A program made the position numbers and the translations under genes. Under the pieces are notes generated by a model. The model was given only the letters and a program-made list of their open reading frames with translations, had not been told where the DNA came from and searched no databases. Positions 46,587-58,818 of a DNA stretch of 64,000 bases are shown here, in pieces. The stretch is from Brachionus manjavacas (Eukaryota; Rotifera; Eurotatoria; Ploima; Brachionidae). Position 1 is the stretch's first letter, and every line of letters starts with the position of its first letter. The DNA lies in NCBI GenBank assembly GCA_019054805.1, contig JAHQIY010000009.1:372001-436000 (forward strand). Direction: 5' to 3'.

Positions 46587-47686
46587 ATGGCACTATCCGC
46601 GGTAAAACCACGGACTCACACTATTTGTCGGTCAGCCGATTCATCTAATCTAGTATCATATCAAGTGGGCGAGAGCGATAAAGCAATCACAAGACCAGTA
46701 GTACCGGATGGCATGGTTCCTTGGAATGTAGACTACCGTGATTACAAACCCATAAAATATACCTCACCAATTGTTTTAGAAAGTCCGTCCTGGGCAGATC
46801 CAATTCAGCCAAAGTAAAATTCTGAAAGGTCTAAATTCTAAATTAAAGAGGAAAATTAAGTTCCGATACCCGATGGAATAGTGTAGACAAGCAAATAGAT
46901 CGCCGCAGTCACTTGGGGCTCTATTCAATTGTGCATGGCCTGCCGAGAAATCCAGTCGGGAGAACGGGAATTGAAGGACGAGGTCTTTTAGGTGGCTTTT
47001 TTAAAGTTTGTTTTTTTTTAGTAAAAGTTTTGTGATTTTTTTTATTTCGCAGGGAAGTGGGGACCAAATCATGCTGCCGACCCTATTGTTACCAGGTAGG
47101 TGATCAATAAAAATTCCATATTAATCTAACTGATGAACAAGGTGGAAATCGAATCAAAAAGGCATGGTAGAGACCAATGCCAAGAGTAAAAAACCCATCT
47201 TGCAGTTTGTTGCTGTGGAACGAAAGGATACCAAAGAATGGGCAGTTCCGGGAGTGAGTAAATGTGTGCCTTGCAAAACTAAAAAACTAAACCAAATTTT
47301 TTTTTTAATTTTAGGGGATGTGTGATCCGGGGGAAAAAATTTCACAGACTCTGAAGCGAGAATTTATGGAAGAAGCATTAGATTCGCAAAATATGAATGA
47401 AAAAGAACGGGAAAAATATTTTAAGAAATTAGGTGATTTATTTAAAAATGGTACAGAGATATATCGCGGTTATGTGGATGATCCTAGAAATACTGACAAT
47501 GCTTGGATGGAAACGATAGCGGTAAATTTCCACGATGATAACAATTTGTTCCGAAATCTAAAGCTTTCGGCTGGAGACGATGCTGGTAAAGTTTGCTGGA
47601 TGGACATTAACTCAGGTCTTAGGCTTTACGCAAGTCACTCAAAATTTATTCACCAAGTTGCTCTACTTCACAATGCCGATTGGTAG
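46587..47686 (+). CDS. NUDT9: ADP-ribose pyrophosphatase, NUDT9-like C (intact)
   Basis: Five exons: 46587-46813, 46861-46991, 47053-47095, 47142-47253, 47315-47686; phases agree (885 nt, 294 residues). NUDT9 hydrolyses ADP-ribose to AMP and ribose 5-phosphate. The family core is complete: [60 protein letters not shown], the Nudix helix [14 protein letters not shown] with the metal-binding glutamates, [16 protein letters not shown] and the C-terminal YASHSKFI...LHNADW. The 43-bp exon encoding [14 protein letters not shown] also exists in copy A. The start is uncertain: the ATG at 46587 is the first in frame, and a 5' exon with a targeting peptide could exist upstream. AATAAA at 47750-47755. 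Confidence 0.92.
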
Positions 47687-49127
47687 TTTGTTAAATAGTT
47701 AACATTTTATTTCTAATTAAATTTAATTAATTTTCTTTGTTTAATCTTTAATAAAATATTTTATTCCTTTGTCAAATATTTTGATTTTACTTTTGTAGTT
47801 TAAAATAACTTAACGATTAATAAAATTTTAAGTGAAAAAATTTTGGGTCAATTAAAAATGTCAAATTTTAAAGGAATTAGTTTTCTTTTTTGTCATTTGG
47901 ATAAATAAATTCAAGTTTTCTATTAAAATTAAATTCATAAAATTCAAATTTACTAATTCTTTAACGACTGATCATATTAATTTTTTTAATCAATTAAATT
48001 TCATTTTTGTCTAAAACCAGACTTGTCCATAAGTCAAAAAAAATGTAATTCTAGATTCTTTTCAAAGTCAAGTCAGTAACTTGTTTCTAAAAATTTTAAA
48101 ATGAAGCTTTTTGACAAAAAAACTTTTAATTTAAAAAAAAAAATACAAATATGTCTATGACTTGACTTTTGAACAGCTCTGTCTAAAACAAATAATTTGA
48201 ATGATTAAAAAAAATCTGGCCTTACTTTTTAACTTTTTAAATTTATTAACTAAAAAATTGACAAGTATACTCAATTTTTTTTTGCCATCTATCAGCAAGC
48301 TATTAGATTCCTATCTTGTACCATTTATGGCTTAAAGAGCTAAAAAACTCATGACATCCAGCTTCAACTTGGTTTTGGTAAGAAAAACACTGTCCTCTTA
48401 GGAAGTGAGTCATTGAAAGAGAGAGATGACAGTCATAAGCAGAAAGGCATGTACTATACCAGGAAACTTTCTTCAAATTTTTTTTATGGTTCCTTCGTTA
48501 TCTTCAAATATTAACTTTTAATATTCGATTAACCAAAGCAGGACTCTGATCGTTCACATTGGATTTTTGTTCATCTTTCACGACCATATAGGTGTAGAAT
48601 AAAAAATGACCCAAAGGTAGAGTTAAGTTTGCTTTATGAGTAGACAAGATTTTTCTAACAAAATTTTAATGTTTAAAAACTTATTTGAAAATTTATTTTA
48701 AAAATGTACCACACCATAAAAAAAGGAGACTTTGGCGATTCTGTCAAAATTAACTAAAATTGCCAAAATTTGAAGTTTCTAGAAAATTAAATGTTTTGGT
48801 TAAAGCCAACGTTCTGTTTATCAATCGCTAGATTTTATAGAAAATGCAAAATTATTTGTCTGAGTTGTCATTTCACCACGAGGAAATAGCGAACTATAAA
48901 TTTTCCCAAGCAGACTAGCAATCAATCAACAATTCTACCCTGAAAATGGTTTAAATCATTTAAATTTTTAAGAATTAGTTGATTACTTAATTTACAAAAA
49001 ATATTTTAATTTAGAATTATGAAGCTTAATAAAAAACGTCACTCAGAAAATAAAGGACAGCTTTTAGCAGAGAGAATTTTTGAATTTTTTCTATAAAATA
49101 GATTGTGATAATTGTTAAACAAAAAAA
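47687..49127. other. Intergenic, no gene seen
   Basis: A/T-rich, with a less A/T-rich island at about 48280-48480 that has no open frame or recognisable motif and may be an old repeat. Confidence 0.35.
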
Positions 49128-49189
49128 TTGCAAATAAAAATTAGTTTCTGGTTTCTAACAATTTACATAAATTTTTTTACTAGTTTATC

Positions 49190-49403
49190 TTTTAAAATAT
49201 TTAATTTCCAGATAAAAATTTTGAAATCTATTGAAACAAAGAATTATCCGGATGAAAATTGTATGCTTTTTACCAATATTAGGGATCTTGCTTCGGCAGA
49301 AATGGGGATGACTGGCCAAGGATTTTCCAAAGTATGGATGCGAGTCAAATGTATGATGTATTCACAAAAGAAATTGGATATCATTGCGCAATTTTTCAAA
49401 TAA
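49190..49403 (+). pseudogene. Unidentified coding fragment
   Basis: An open frame ending at 49401-49403 contains a protein-like stretch, YPDENCMLFTNIRDLASAEM then GMTGQGFSKVWMRVKCMMYS, after a plausible acceptor at about 49210. GC and amino-acid content differ from the flanks. I do not recognise the family. It looks like a terminal exon of some gene, but no upstream exons are visible, so I take it as a displaced fragment. Confidence 0.35.
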
Positions 49404-49559
49404 AAGCTTAAGAAAAAAACAGACCAAGACTGAAGCAGCTTAATACTGAAACCTTAAATCATGAAAATCAATGCATTCTTTGATACTTAAAAATTGTTAT
49501 AACCTATACATAAAAGTGAATCTAAAATGGACATTTAAGATTAAAGACCGGTTTCCCTT

Positions 49560-51226
49560 ACTTCAATTGTAGGAAAGGCTATGGTTTTCTACCTTGAAGG
49601 TCATGCACAACAAATCTATTCATTGATAAAGCAACTTATGAATATGAAAAAGACAACATGTTGACATTGTGTATACAGACTTCTCAAAGGTCTTTGATAA
49701 AATACCTCATAGGAAATCGATAACAAAACTTGAATCAAATGGGAAAGATGGTTAACTTCTAAGATGGACTGAATTGTTTTTGATAAAGTGTTGTTTTAGG
49801 TAATGATGTATCAGATTGGGAAGTAGTTACAAGCGGAGTACCAAAAGTATCCGTTCTTGGTCCAATCCTATTCAAAATTTTTACCAATCATCTCCTTGAG
49901 AGCTTGTTAGTCTAGGGAATTTGGCCTGAATACCTTCGATTAACTTCAGAGGAGATAAAGTGAGACAAAGAATTAAATTGTGTTGAATAAACGTTTATTG
50001 TAAACAGACTTGTTTTTAAGTCACAAGTCTTGAGTCAAGTCAAGTTAGACTAAAAACTGTGGGTTATAAACAAGTCTGATTGTAAATTTAAAATAAATAG
50101 GAAAAATACAAAGATGAAAAAGCTTCCTCTTTAAGAATTACATCTTCTATTTATATTTAGTAGTTGTATCTTAAAAAGGTCATTAATAATAAAGAAGTTA
50201 AATCAAGATAAATTGTGAATTAAATCGGTCATAAAGATTTATGAGTTATGATTAATGATTCATAAAAGCATAAAGATAAAATCAAGATAAGTTGTAAATT
50301 TTGATAAGGTTAATTTAAATAGTTGAAACGGTTATTTTCACACCGAAACAAGCTTCAAGAGTTTCGGTCTTGAGTATGCCGTTGACTTCCCGAAAGTAGT
50401 TTCATAAGAACTTCATTAATATCTCAATAAAATGTACAGATAACTGGTCAACAAATCTAAACCTGAACAAATGTAAAGCTATGTACCTAGGGAAGTGAAA
50501 AGAAAAGTCGAATACTAATTGTAAAATCAAAATATATCTCATTTCCAATAATAGATAACAAAAGAATAAGATTTGGGTGTTTTTAGTACAAATGATTCAA
50601 AATAGAATAAAAGAATGAAAGTTAATAAGAAATTTCTTAATGAACCTAAGCCAATTATTAAGACTTCTTTAAACATCACTTGTGAGACTTCATTTGGAAT
50701 ATGCAGTAGGAATCTGGAGCCCTTATTTAAGAACAGACATTAAATTCTTGAAAAAGTACAAAGTAGAGCGACAAAACTGATTGATTCTACAAGAACTAAG
50801 CCCTATGAAGACAGATTGAAATACTTAAATCTTGTGAGTCGTGAAAATCGTCGTTTAAGCGGAGACTTAATTCAAATATATAAAATTTTAAATGATTATG
50901 AAAAAGTATAGTTAACAAATTGTATCAATTTCGCTTGTAGGGTAAAAATCCAACGCAGACCACATGACAAAAGACTGGTTCGAGAAATAAATCCCAGAAG
51001 CTCATTGAGACATAATTTCTTAACAAATCGCAGTGTAAAATAATCCAAAAGTTTATCTGTGAATGCTATTAATACGCAAAAAAATAAAAAGTTTTAAAAA
51101 GGCTATTGACTATGAAGTCTTTGGAATGGTGAGAAGCAAAATTTGCCAAAGCCTTACAGTTATTAAGGCTAAACGCTTTACTACTACTACCACTACTACT
51201 ACTACTACCACTACTACTACTACTAA
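49560..51226 (+). mobile_element. Heavily decayed LINE with ACT tail and internal insertion
   Basis: Broken frames still read NLFIDKATYEYEKDNM, EVVTSGVPKVSVLGPILFKI, NLNLNKCKAMYLGK and VRLHLEYAVGIWSPYLRTDI, in RT order on the plus strand. Between about 49915 and 50420 the RT homology is interrupted where the YADD region should be, so this is probably a nested insertion. The 3' UTR leads into an ACTACTACC-type repeat (51180-51226), the longest trinucleotide tail in the window. Confidence 0.8.
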
Positions 51227-51849
51227 AATTAAAAATGTATTATTTGATAAATTTCTTAAAAATCTATTGTTTTAAAAATATAATTGAACCGTTCAATAAT
51301 TTGTCATACTGAACCAAATTTTTTAAGGAAAGATTGACAATGGATGAACTTAACATTAGAAGAAAAGAGATATATCAAAAGAAAGAAAACAAGATATAGA
51401 CTTTATTAAATTAATTAATTTTAATTTGAGAATAAAGATATTAGTTTTGTTAAATTAATTGATAAATAAGAAATTTTTATGTTTAACTTACCAAACAACT
51501 TAACAGAGTCATTTGTTGATTCTAATAATATCAACATTTTTTTCTTAGCTTATTTTTTTAATCAAATAAACAAATATTTAATGTATTATTAATATTTTAT
51601 TTTCGATTTTCTAAAACATAAAAATACTAATAAATGGGTAGCAAGAAACTAAAACAGAAATCGTTTCGTTATTTTAGCAAGTAAGTATTTTAAATTGTCT
51701 ATTTATACTATTGTAACATTAATTTGTTCTTAAAATAATTAAAATAAATTTTTATTTTTTTAAATAAAAATACATTAAATTTAAAAATCTTATTAAATTT
51801 AAACCCGATGTTTTTAACTTTAAAATCCGAGCATAGCTTTGTAAAGAAA

Positions 51850-51960
51850 AATATTATAAAATAAAATTTATTTAAATATTACTCTATGATAGCATTGGCG
51901 ATTTATAAAATAAAATTTATTTAAATATTACTCTATGATAGCATTGGCGATTTATAAAAT
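51850..51960. repeat. 49-bp tandem duplication (two copies)
   Basis: The unit TTATAAAATAAAATTTATTT...AGCATTGGCGAT begins at 51854 and again at 51903 without mismatches, so the duplication is recent. It lies in A/T-rich spacer. Confidence 0.8.
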
Positions 51961-52074
51961 AAAAAGTTTGATATAAATCAAGCACCTAAAAACAAAATTT
52001 TCTAAATCAAGACGTCCAAATCAATTGACGTCAAAAATAAGATCCTGACAAAAAAGGCAACTAAGTGTGGCAGG

Positions 52075-53232
52075 TTACCAATGAGCATTGTGCAATTCAG
52101 CAGCTTTTTGGACAAAATTCTTGTGACTGGCATACAACTTTAGCTTCTGGTCTATGTCCATCCAAGTAACACTTCCGGCATCATCTCCTGCACTCAGCGA
52201 AAACTCTTTGAATACAGTGTCGTCTTCATCGTGAAAATTGAATGCAATAGTCTCCATCCACGCGTTGTCAGTGTTTCTAGGGTCGTCAACATAGCCGCGG
52301 AATATCTACTTGTCAATTTTATTTTTTCCTAAGGTTAAAAAGCTTGATTTACTTCAACTCCTTTTTCAAAAAGATGATTGAGATGATTTTCGATTTGTTC
52401 ACGTGATGACGAATTTTTTCCAAGGCAGTCGGTGGCTTCTTCCATAAATTCTCTTTTTAAAGTTTGGGATATTTTCTCACCCGGATCACACATGCCCTAG
52501 CAACAAATTTAGTTCTTTCCCTAAAAGTTGAAACAAAAATACTCCTGGTATCGCCCATTCGTTTGTGTCCAAACGTCGAATGGAAACAAACTGCAAAATT
52601 GACTTGTTTGTTTCGGCATCAAAAACTTTATTTCCTTGCTCATCTCGTTTCCATCTTCACAAATTAGATAATTTTTAGTACATTTGATGACTTCCGAGCT
52701 TACCTAGTGACTATTGGATCAGCAGCATGGTTAGGTCCCCATTTGCCAAGCTGACCCCTGCCCCTGATGCCAGTTCTTCCGCATGGATTCATCGGAATTC
52801 CGTCAATTAGATCATAGCAGCCCATGTGACTGCGCCTGTCTGTTTTGCCATCAATCATGTTCCAATTTTTGATGTCAAGCGGATTTTGAACATCAGCCCA
52901 AGCTGGTTTATCTCTAATCAGTCTTGGTGAAGTGTAATCCACTGGTTGGTATTGTGGCCAATCGACCCACCAGTTTACTTTGTCATCCGGAACATGTGTC
53001 CTCTATTTTACAAAAGATAATTTGGAATTTTATTTACATTTTATTTTAATCTCGTTACATAAACTATTTCTGAAGACTTTAAATTATCAATTTTGCTCTG
53101 ATAACTAATTAGTTTGTTAGGGTTGGTGCTGCGACATGATTTATGATACTTTTTGTCAAGAGTAGTACTAGCGTAATTTGTAGACACGAAAAAGCTTGCA
53201 AATGTATTCAGAATACTAAGCAAAAGACCCAT
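52075..53232 (-). CDS. NUDT9: ADP-ribose pyrophosphatase, NUDT9-like D (intact, with signal-like N-terminus)
   Basis: Five exons: 53059-53232, 52704-53002, 52543-52654, 52353-52496, 52075-52305; frame kept (960 nt, 319 residues). The N-terminus [20 protein letters not shown] is a hydrophobic signal peptide or anchor, absent from the visible start of C. The catalytic core is complete: [62 protein letters not shown] (intact Nudix box), [16 protein letters not shown] and [19 protein letters not shown]. Exon 2 combines regions that copy C splits among three exons, while exons 4 and 5 split C's last exon. The donor of exon 1 could also lie six bases earlier (GTTTAT), removing two residues. Likely hydrolyses ADP-ribose, possibly in a membrane or secretory compartment or mitochondrion. 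Confidence 0.92.
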
Positions 53233-55237
53233 TATTTTTTTCAACTTTTATGAAATAAATATAATAAATAGAAAATTATTTCTGAGATTTAATTCGATTT
53301 GAATTTTTTCGTGCTATGGCAAATAAAGACGATAATAATAATTTATTTTAAAATTTTAAAATTTCAACATAAACTTGATTAGAAAAGGATCAAAAAATCA
53401 TAAAAACATTCTTTTAATCATAATTAAATTAAATCTTTATTTTCAAAGTTTTGCTCAAAATTTAATTGCTAGACTTGTTAAAGACAATTTGAACCTAATT
53501 AATTTAGACTATTGGTAACATGGCTGGCCAAATTACTTTTAATAATAATAAATATTTACTCAGCGACATAAAAAAATAAACCAACTTTTATTCAAAAATA
53601 CTTTCGAGGCCATTTAGACAATTAAGAAAACTTGTTACAAAATCGATTTTTATCAAATAAGTTTTTTCTAGTTTAAAAATCAATATTTTTACTAGCTTTC
53701 TTAACAAAATTTAAATAAAGTTAAACACAATGCCTTTTCCAAAGAAGCTGGATAATTTAGTATTATTTAAGGAATAGAGACCATCATCACCCAAAGTCAT
53801 GAGAAATATGGTCTTAATACATTTCTTTTGTTTTACCAAGCATATAAATAATTTTTTTCATTTAGTGTTAAAAAAAGCCATTTTCAATTAAAGAATTCTA
53901 GTCGTTTAACAGTTGAATTTAAAAAAGATTAAATTTTTTTTTTTAAATATTAAATATTTAATAAATTAATATTTTATATTTAAGAAATTTTTTTGCCAAA
54001 ACTTTAATTATTCAAGAAATTTTTGAGCTATTATAAAAATTTTTAAAATAAATAAATAAAAAAAGTAAAACCATCTTTTGCTTAGAATTTTGTCTAGTTT
54101 CAGAATTTGTATAAAAAAAATAGAGGTTAAGGGGTTTGCAAAAAAGTAGATCCCGAAAAAGTTAAAAAATGTCAAAATTTTTTTCCTAGAAAAATTGATT
54201 TATCATTGATTACTCAGTGATAATTTTCTTGGACCAAGAAAAATCTTAATTGTTACAAAAATTTACAAAAAATGTAAATTGTAACCAAATTTTTCATTTT
54301 GAAATTTAAAATCTTTTAATTTTTTACGAAAAATTAGAAAAAATAATAAATGCTTTTTTTGTTATAAATATTAATATAATAGCAATTTAAACAATAAAAC
54401 AAAATTAAAATACAAATAAAATAAATTTTAAATTTATTTAAATTCTTCCTTTTTCGGATCTAAAGGCATTCTTAATTTCATTACAATAAAAATTTTCAAG
54501 TAGACTATTAAAGCTTGCATTTGATGGACTCCCAGATGAAAACTTGTGAAAATTAAATTTTATTCTTTTTGAAATTAATTTGAAATTTTTAATATAATTT
54601 ATTTTAAATTTTGTTTTTGAAAAAAATTGAGCAGAATTATGTCAAAATTGGTTCTTGCGCTAAAAATTAAATTTTTTTGTTTCAGAAATTCTATCAGCAA
54701 TTATCCGAAGTTGCTTTAGCTCGATTCAGATAACCAAAAAAAATTAATCATTTTTTTTTTTATTAATTTAATTTAATCCTCTTCTATAAAAAAAAATAAA
54801 AGTTTTCAACAAAATCTTTAAAAAATGTTACAAAGCTTTTATGAAGAAAAACTCTTTGAGTTTCTAATGATTTTGTTAATTTTTTGTCAATTAGTTTTTC
54901 TACTGATTCATGCAAAAATCATCAAAAATTTAAACTTCGATGAATGAGATTTTTCATAATTTTTTTTTATTCAAAAATATTTTCGAGACCACTTAGACAA
55001 TTAAGAAAACCTGTTACAAAATCGATTTTTACCAAATAAAAATCAAATTTTTTATTTTAGTTTTATCAAAAAAAAATTATAAAATAAATTCGAAAAAAGA
55101 GAAAAAAGAGAGAAGAAAAATCAATATTTTTACAAGCTTTCTTAACTAAAATTAAATTAAACACAATTAGCTTCGTCAGAGAAGCTGAATCAAGCTTTTT
55201 TAACCATTTGCTCAAACAACAACCGGATTTACATAAT
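53233..55237. other. Intergenic with duplicated flank of the SIKE-like gene
   Basis: No gene. About 53585-53755 repeats 54962-55195, the 3' flank of the SIKE-like gene: shared TTAGACAATTAAGAAAAC, TGTTACAAAATCGATTTTTA, AAAAATCAATATTTTTAC and AGAAGCTG blocks, with an insertion of about 70 bp in the second copy. Confidence 0.6.
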
Positions 55238-55983
55238 TTACTCAGTGCCAGTATTGACCCCATATGTATTTTTTATCTTAAGCAGTTCTTTCAGGCCTTG
55301 GTTCTCTATTTCTAGTATGGTCAGTCGTTCTTCGTAAGCATTGGCGTTTTTATCATCTAGTTCAATTGATTTTTGCATCACCTCTGTCATTTCGGATATT
55401 TGAGAAATTTTGTCCTGTAATGTCTTTGGGGACAAAAAATTTGCAAAATTTTCAAAAAAATTTAATATTCAACTACCTGTGAAAGAGCTGACTTGAAAAC
55501 ATTTTCACATAATTCTTGTTCTTTTTTAAGTTGAACCAATTTGAGCATTTGTTCCCTGTATTTGGCCATGATGAATTCGAGCACGCTCTGGTGCTCCTTT
55601 AACGATTCCTTTAGCTCTTCATTCTCTTGTTGTAATAACCTGTTAAGTTAAAAATTAGAAATAAATATTTTTTAAATAAAATAATTTAAAAATAATCACT
55701 TTATAACTTTGTTCTCTTTTTGAATGCTCGAAAGAACAGCTACTTTGGACCTATGGTTTCCTTTTTCATTCAGATTGATGAACTCATTCTCGAGCTTTAA
55801 AAAAAGAATCAGATGAAATGACACTTTTGGTTTTGAAGTGAATGATACTTGTTGAATTGCGTCGACTTTTTTGGCTAGAGCGTTAGATTGAACGACTACT
55901 TGGTCGACATTTTTCTCCCGCTCTTTTAGTCTCATTACGAGCTCTTTGGCATCGTTAACCAGTTGACCCATAGAAACGCTCAT
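55238..55983 (-). CDS. SIKE1/FGFR1OP2-family coiled-coil protein
   Basis: Four exons: 55849-55983, 55700-55794, 55477-55639, 55238-55423; in frame (579 nt, 192 residues; human SIKE1 has 207). The family (SIKE1 and FGFR1OP2) consists of STRIPAK-associated coiled-coil adaptors. Signature stretches are NDAKELVMRLKEREKNVDQV with NALAKKVDAIQQ at the N-terminus, LENEFINLNEKGNHRSK, the highly conserved QQENEELKESLKEHQSVLEF then IMAKYREQM, and a second coiled coil ISQISEMTEVMQKSIELDD with ENQGLKELLKIK. Predicted to be almost entirely helical and cytosolic. The ATG at 55983 gives the expected start MSVSMGQLVNDAK. The region between the two coiled coils is shorter than in vertebrates. Confidence 0.92.
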
Positions 55984-56640
55984 TTTCTCTTTCAAACCAA
56001 CTTCTTCAAAATTGTTATTATAAAATTTCTTGGAGAATTAGTCTTTGAATTTAGAAATTAATTATCAAAATTTATTAATTTGCATTTTTTGTGCACAAAT
56101 TCGACAATTTTATTTAACTTTTGTTTAGACAAAATGAGAACTTAATCACGTACACAAACTGCCGTAAGTCTCATCAATTAGTTTGCATTGATAATTTTAG
56201 AAAATGAAACCTTAATCGTTTATCTTAAAATAAAAATATCAAAATCAAATAAAATAATTTTTTTATTCAATTTAATTAATGAAGAAAGTGAGAAATTGAC
56301 ATTTTGGAAAAATTTTAAAGAGAATCGCAATTAATCATTCATTCTGACCCACAGGGTGATCTATCATTAGCTGATATTTCATCTTATTCTAATTGTTATT
56401 CTTTTATCATGTACATAACGATTTTTTTATGTTGTAGTTCTCCTGATAGATTCAAACTTTAAAAAAATAAGATCAATATATATTTAAATTAATTTGTTGG
56501 ACATTAAACAAGTAATAGCATAGTTTGATAAAATCTTAAATGGAACTCTGAGAAAAACTTTAATAAATCTTATTTTATGCTTTGTTTCAATCACATAAGA
56601 AAGAATATTAATAAAATTTTTCAAAATTTTGGATCTCTAA
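55984..56640. other. Intergenic, no gene seen
   Basis: 5' flank of the SIKE-like gene, then A/T-rich spacer up to the 3' end of a LINE. No ORF. Confidence 0.4.
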
Positions 56641-56644
56641 GTGA

Positions 56645-58240
56645 TAAGTTATTATTATTATTTATTAGTTCCAAGCCTCATAGGCATAAAAGATAAAAAA
56701 AAAAAACTTTGTACAAATTATGATTACGTACAAAAGTCTATTTTCAGTAGATCATTTAATAGCTTAAAAAAGTAAAAATATTCTAAGCTGAGTTCCATAT
56801 TTATTTTTATTTGCGAGCACACAAAGTTGATCGAGTCAACCAAACCAAGATTTCTGTCTACAAATATTATTCATATGTATTTTCTTCTCAATTTTCTTGA
56901 GCTGTTTGCAGTATGACGTATTCTTTTGTTCAAAGGTAGAGTAATTCCCATGCAGAAACGACCACCAGTCCCATCATATTTTACTATTTTTTAATTGTTT
57001 CATAAATAATAACTTGTGCTTCATACATAACTGTTCTACCGTTTCCAGCCTTAGAGTCTCCAACATAGGACTAATTCACTGAGTTTCCTGTCCACAATAA
57101 ACACCACGTCTAAGTGATACCGGAATATTGATTGGCAAAACTGCTTATACAGAAAACCCACTAGATCTGGACAGGCCGACTTAGGTTTACATCCAAGGCC
57201 ATATTGTGAGTAGAAACTCCTTTCCAATTTTTTCCATTTTTCTTCTACAAATTTCCAAATAAAGTCATTTTCACCGATTGGGAGACCTAGACACTCAACA
57301 TAATGAGTCTTTCAGAGTCACTTAGTACTAAATTTTTTTTATATGTAGATCTACCTTTTTGAAGGGTAAGAGACGCTGATTTTTTAGGATTAAAGTCCAT
57401 TTTCCACCGCCGGACATACTTAGAGCAAATGTCAAGTAGAGTTTGACACTGTTCAAATAAAGGTGACAATATAACAATATCATTACAGTATCCGATCATA
57501 GACAGGTTTGTCCCATTGATTTCTGCACCAATTTTGAGCTTAGTACACTCAATCAAGAGGTCGTTTATAAAAAAGTTGAATAAATATGAGGAAAGTTTAC
57601 CTCCTTGTTTGATGCCTTCAGTTGAGTCCATCATGCTACTGGTCTTATTTTGATATTTGACAACAATTTTTGAGATTTTGTAATATTTGTATAATAAGCG
57701 CCATAATCCATTTGGGATCCGATTAATCAAATTATAGAATAGCCCGTCTCTCCACAGCTTATCGAACGCTTTACTTGCATTCAAAAAGACAACATGAAGT
57801 TTTGAATTATTGTGCCTTTAGTAATTAATCGTCTCATTTACCATGATATGTTTTATTCATAACCAAATTGATTGACGTGAGTTTGGGTGAGACACTCCAT
57901 TTTACTCAGTAGTAGAGCTTCAAAGATTGAAGTCAAAGAATTTGATTCTGAGATAGGTCGAAAGTCACTTGGTACCTTTGTATCACCATTTTTTGGGATC
58001 CGAGTGAACATCGATGTGTTAAATAGATCTGGTAAGAAACCATGATATAAAGCTGCATTAAAGAACCATGTAATGATAACACTAAAAATTGAACAGGAAC
58101 CAAATTTGTAGAATTCATTACAAATTTCGTCATAACCAGCTGATTTGTTTCGTTTAAGTGAGGCTAATTTGATAGCATAAGGAAAAACATAATAGCAAAA
58201 GTTTATTTTCAAAAAAAGTAGAGGTTAAAATATGAGATTT
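56645..58240 (-). mobile_element. LINE of a second clade, decayed, ATA-type tail
   Basis: Minus-strand RT in two frames: about 57853-58212 (LKRNKSAGYDEICNEFYKFG, FRPISESNSLTSIFEALLLS) and 57287-57784 (NASKAFDKLWRDGLFYNLIN, GIKQGGKLSSYLFNFFINDL, and YCND where an active element has YxDD). The catalytic Asp substitution, the frame break near 57800 and stops downstream (56700-57280) make it inactive. Motif spelling differs from the CR1-like copies, so it is another LINE group. The 3' UTR has a CCTATGAGGCTTGGAACTAA box and an AATAATAATAA tail at about 56651-56665, as in CR1/L2-like elements. Confidence 0.85.
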
Positions 58241-58469
58241 AAATATCGTAAATAAAAATTTAAAAAAACTCATAAACTTTATTACATAAATTTAAGTTAT
58301 TTCTAAAAAATTTAGTTCTAATGATTAAGACAATAAAAGCCGTAATGTATTTCGAGCAAAAAGCACGGGTCCGTATTTTTGTATTATTTCTCCTGATGGA
58401 GGTTAACTCGAATTAATATTTACTTTATTAGAAAAAATTTAATTTCTCTTTTTTAATTAGTAGATTTTA

Positions 58470-58560
58470 AAGTATAAAATAATTATTATCAGTTATTAAT
58501 TTTAAGCCTCATGGGTAGCAAAATAAATAAATAAAATAAAAAATAAAAAATTACCACAGC
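58470..58560 (-). mobile_element. LINE 3'-UTR scrap
   Basis: CCCATGAGGCTTAAAATTAATAACTG followed by an AATAATT run (minus strand) resembles the 3' end of the neighbouring LINE at 56645, so it is probably a severely 5'-truncated copy. The call rests on about 25 similar bases. Confidence 0.35.
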
Positions 58561-58818
58561 CTAATACAACATTTCCTTAGATTTAAAAAAAATAAAACTA
58601 AAGTTTGTTGTCTCACAAAATAAACATAATTGTAATTATATGATTTAAGAATCTAACAAATTAACTAAAATAATATTTTTTTGAAATTAACTTTTTCTAA
58701 GGTGACCGTTCTCAGAAAGAAGACTTTTAATTTAGAATAAAATAATTATCATTTAATGTTTATTTAATACATATCTTTAAATAAATAAAAGTTTTTTTCA
58801 GCGAAAAAAATATAATTT

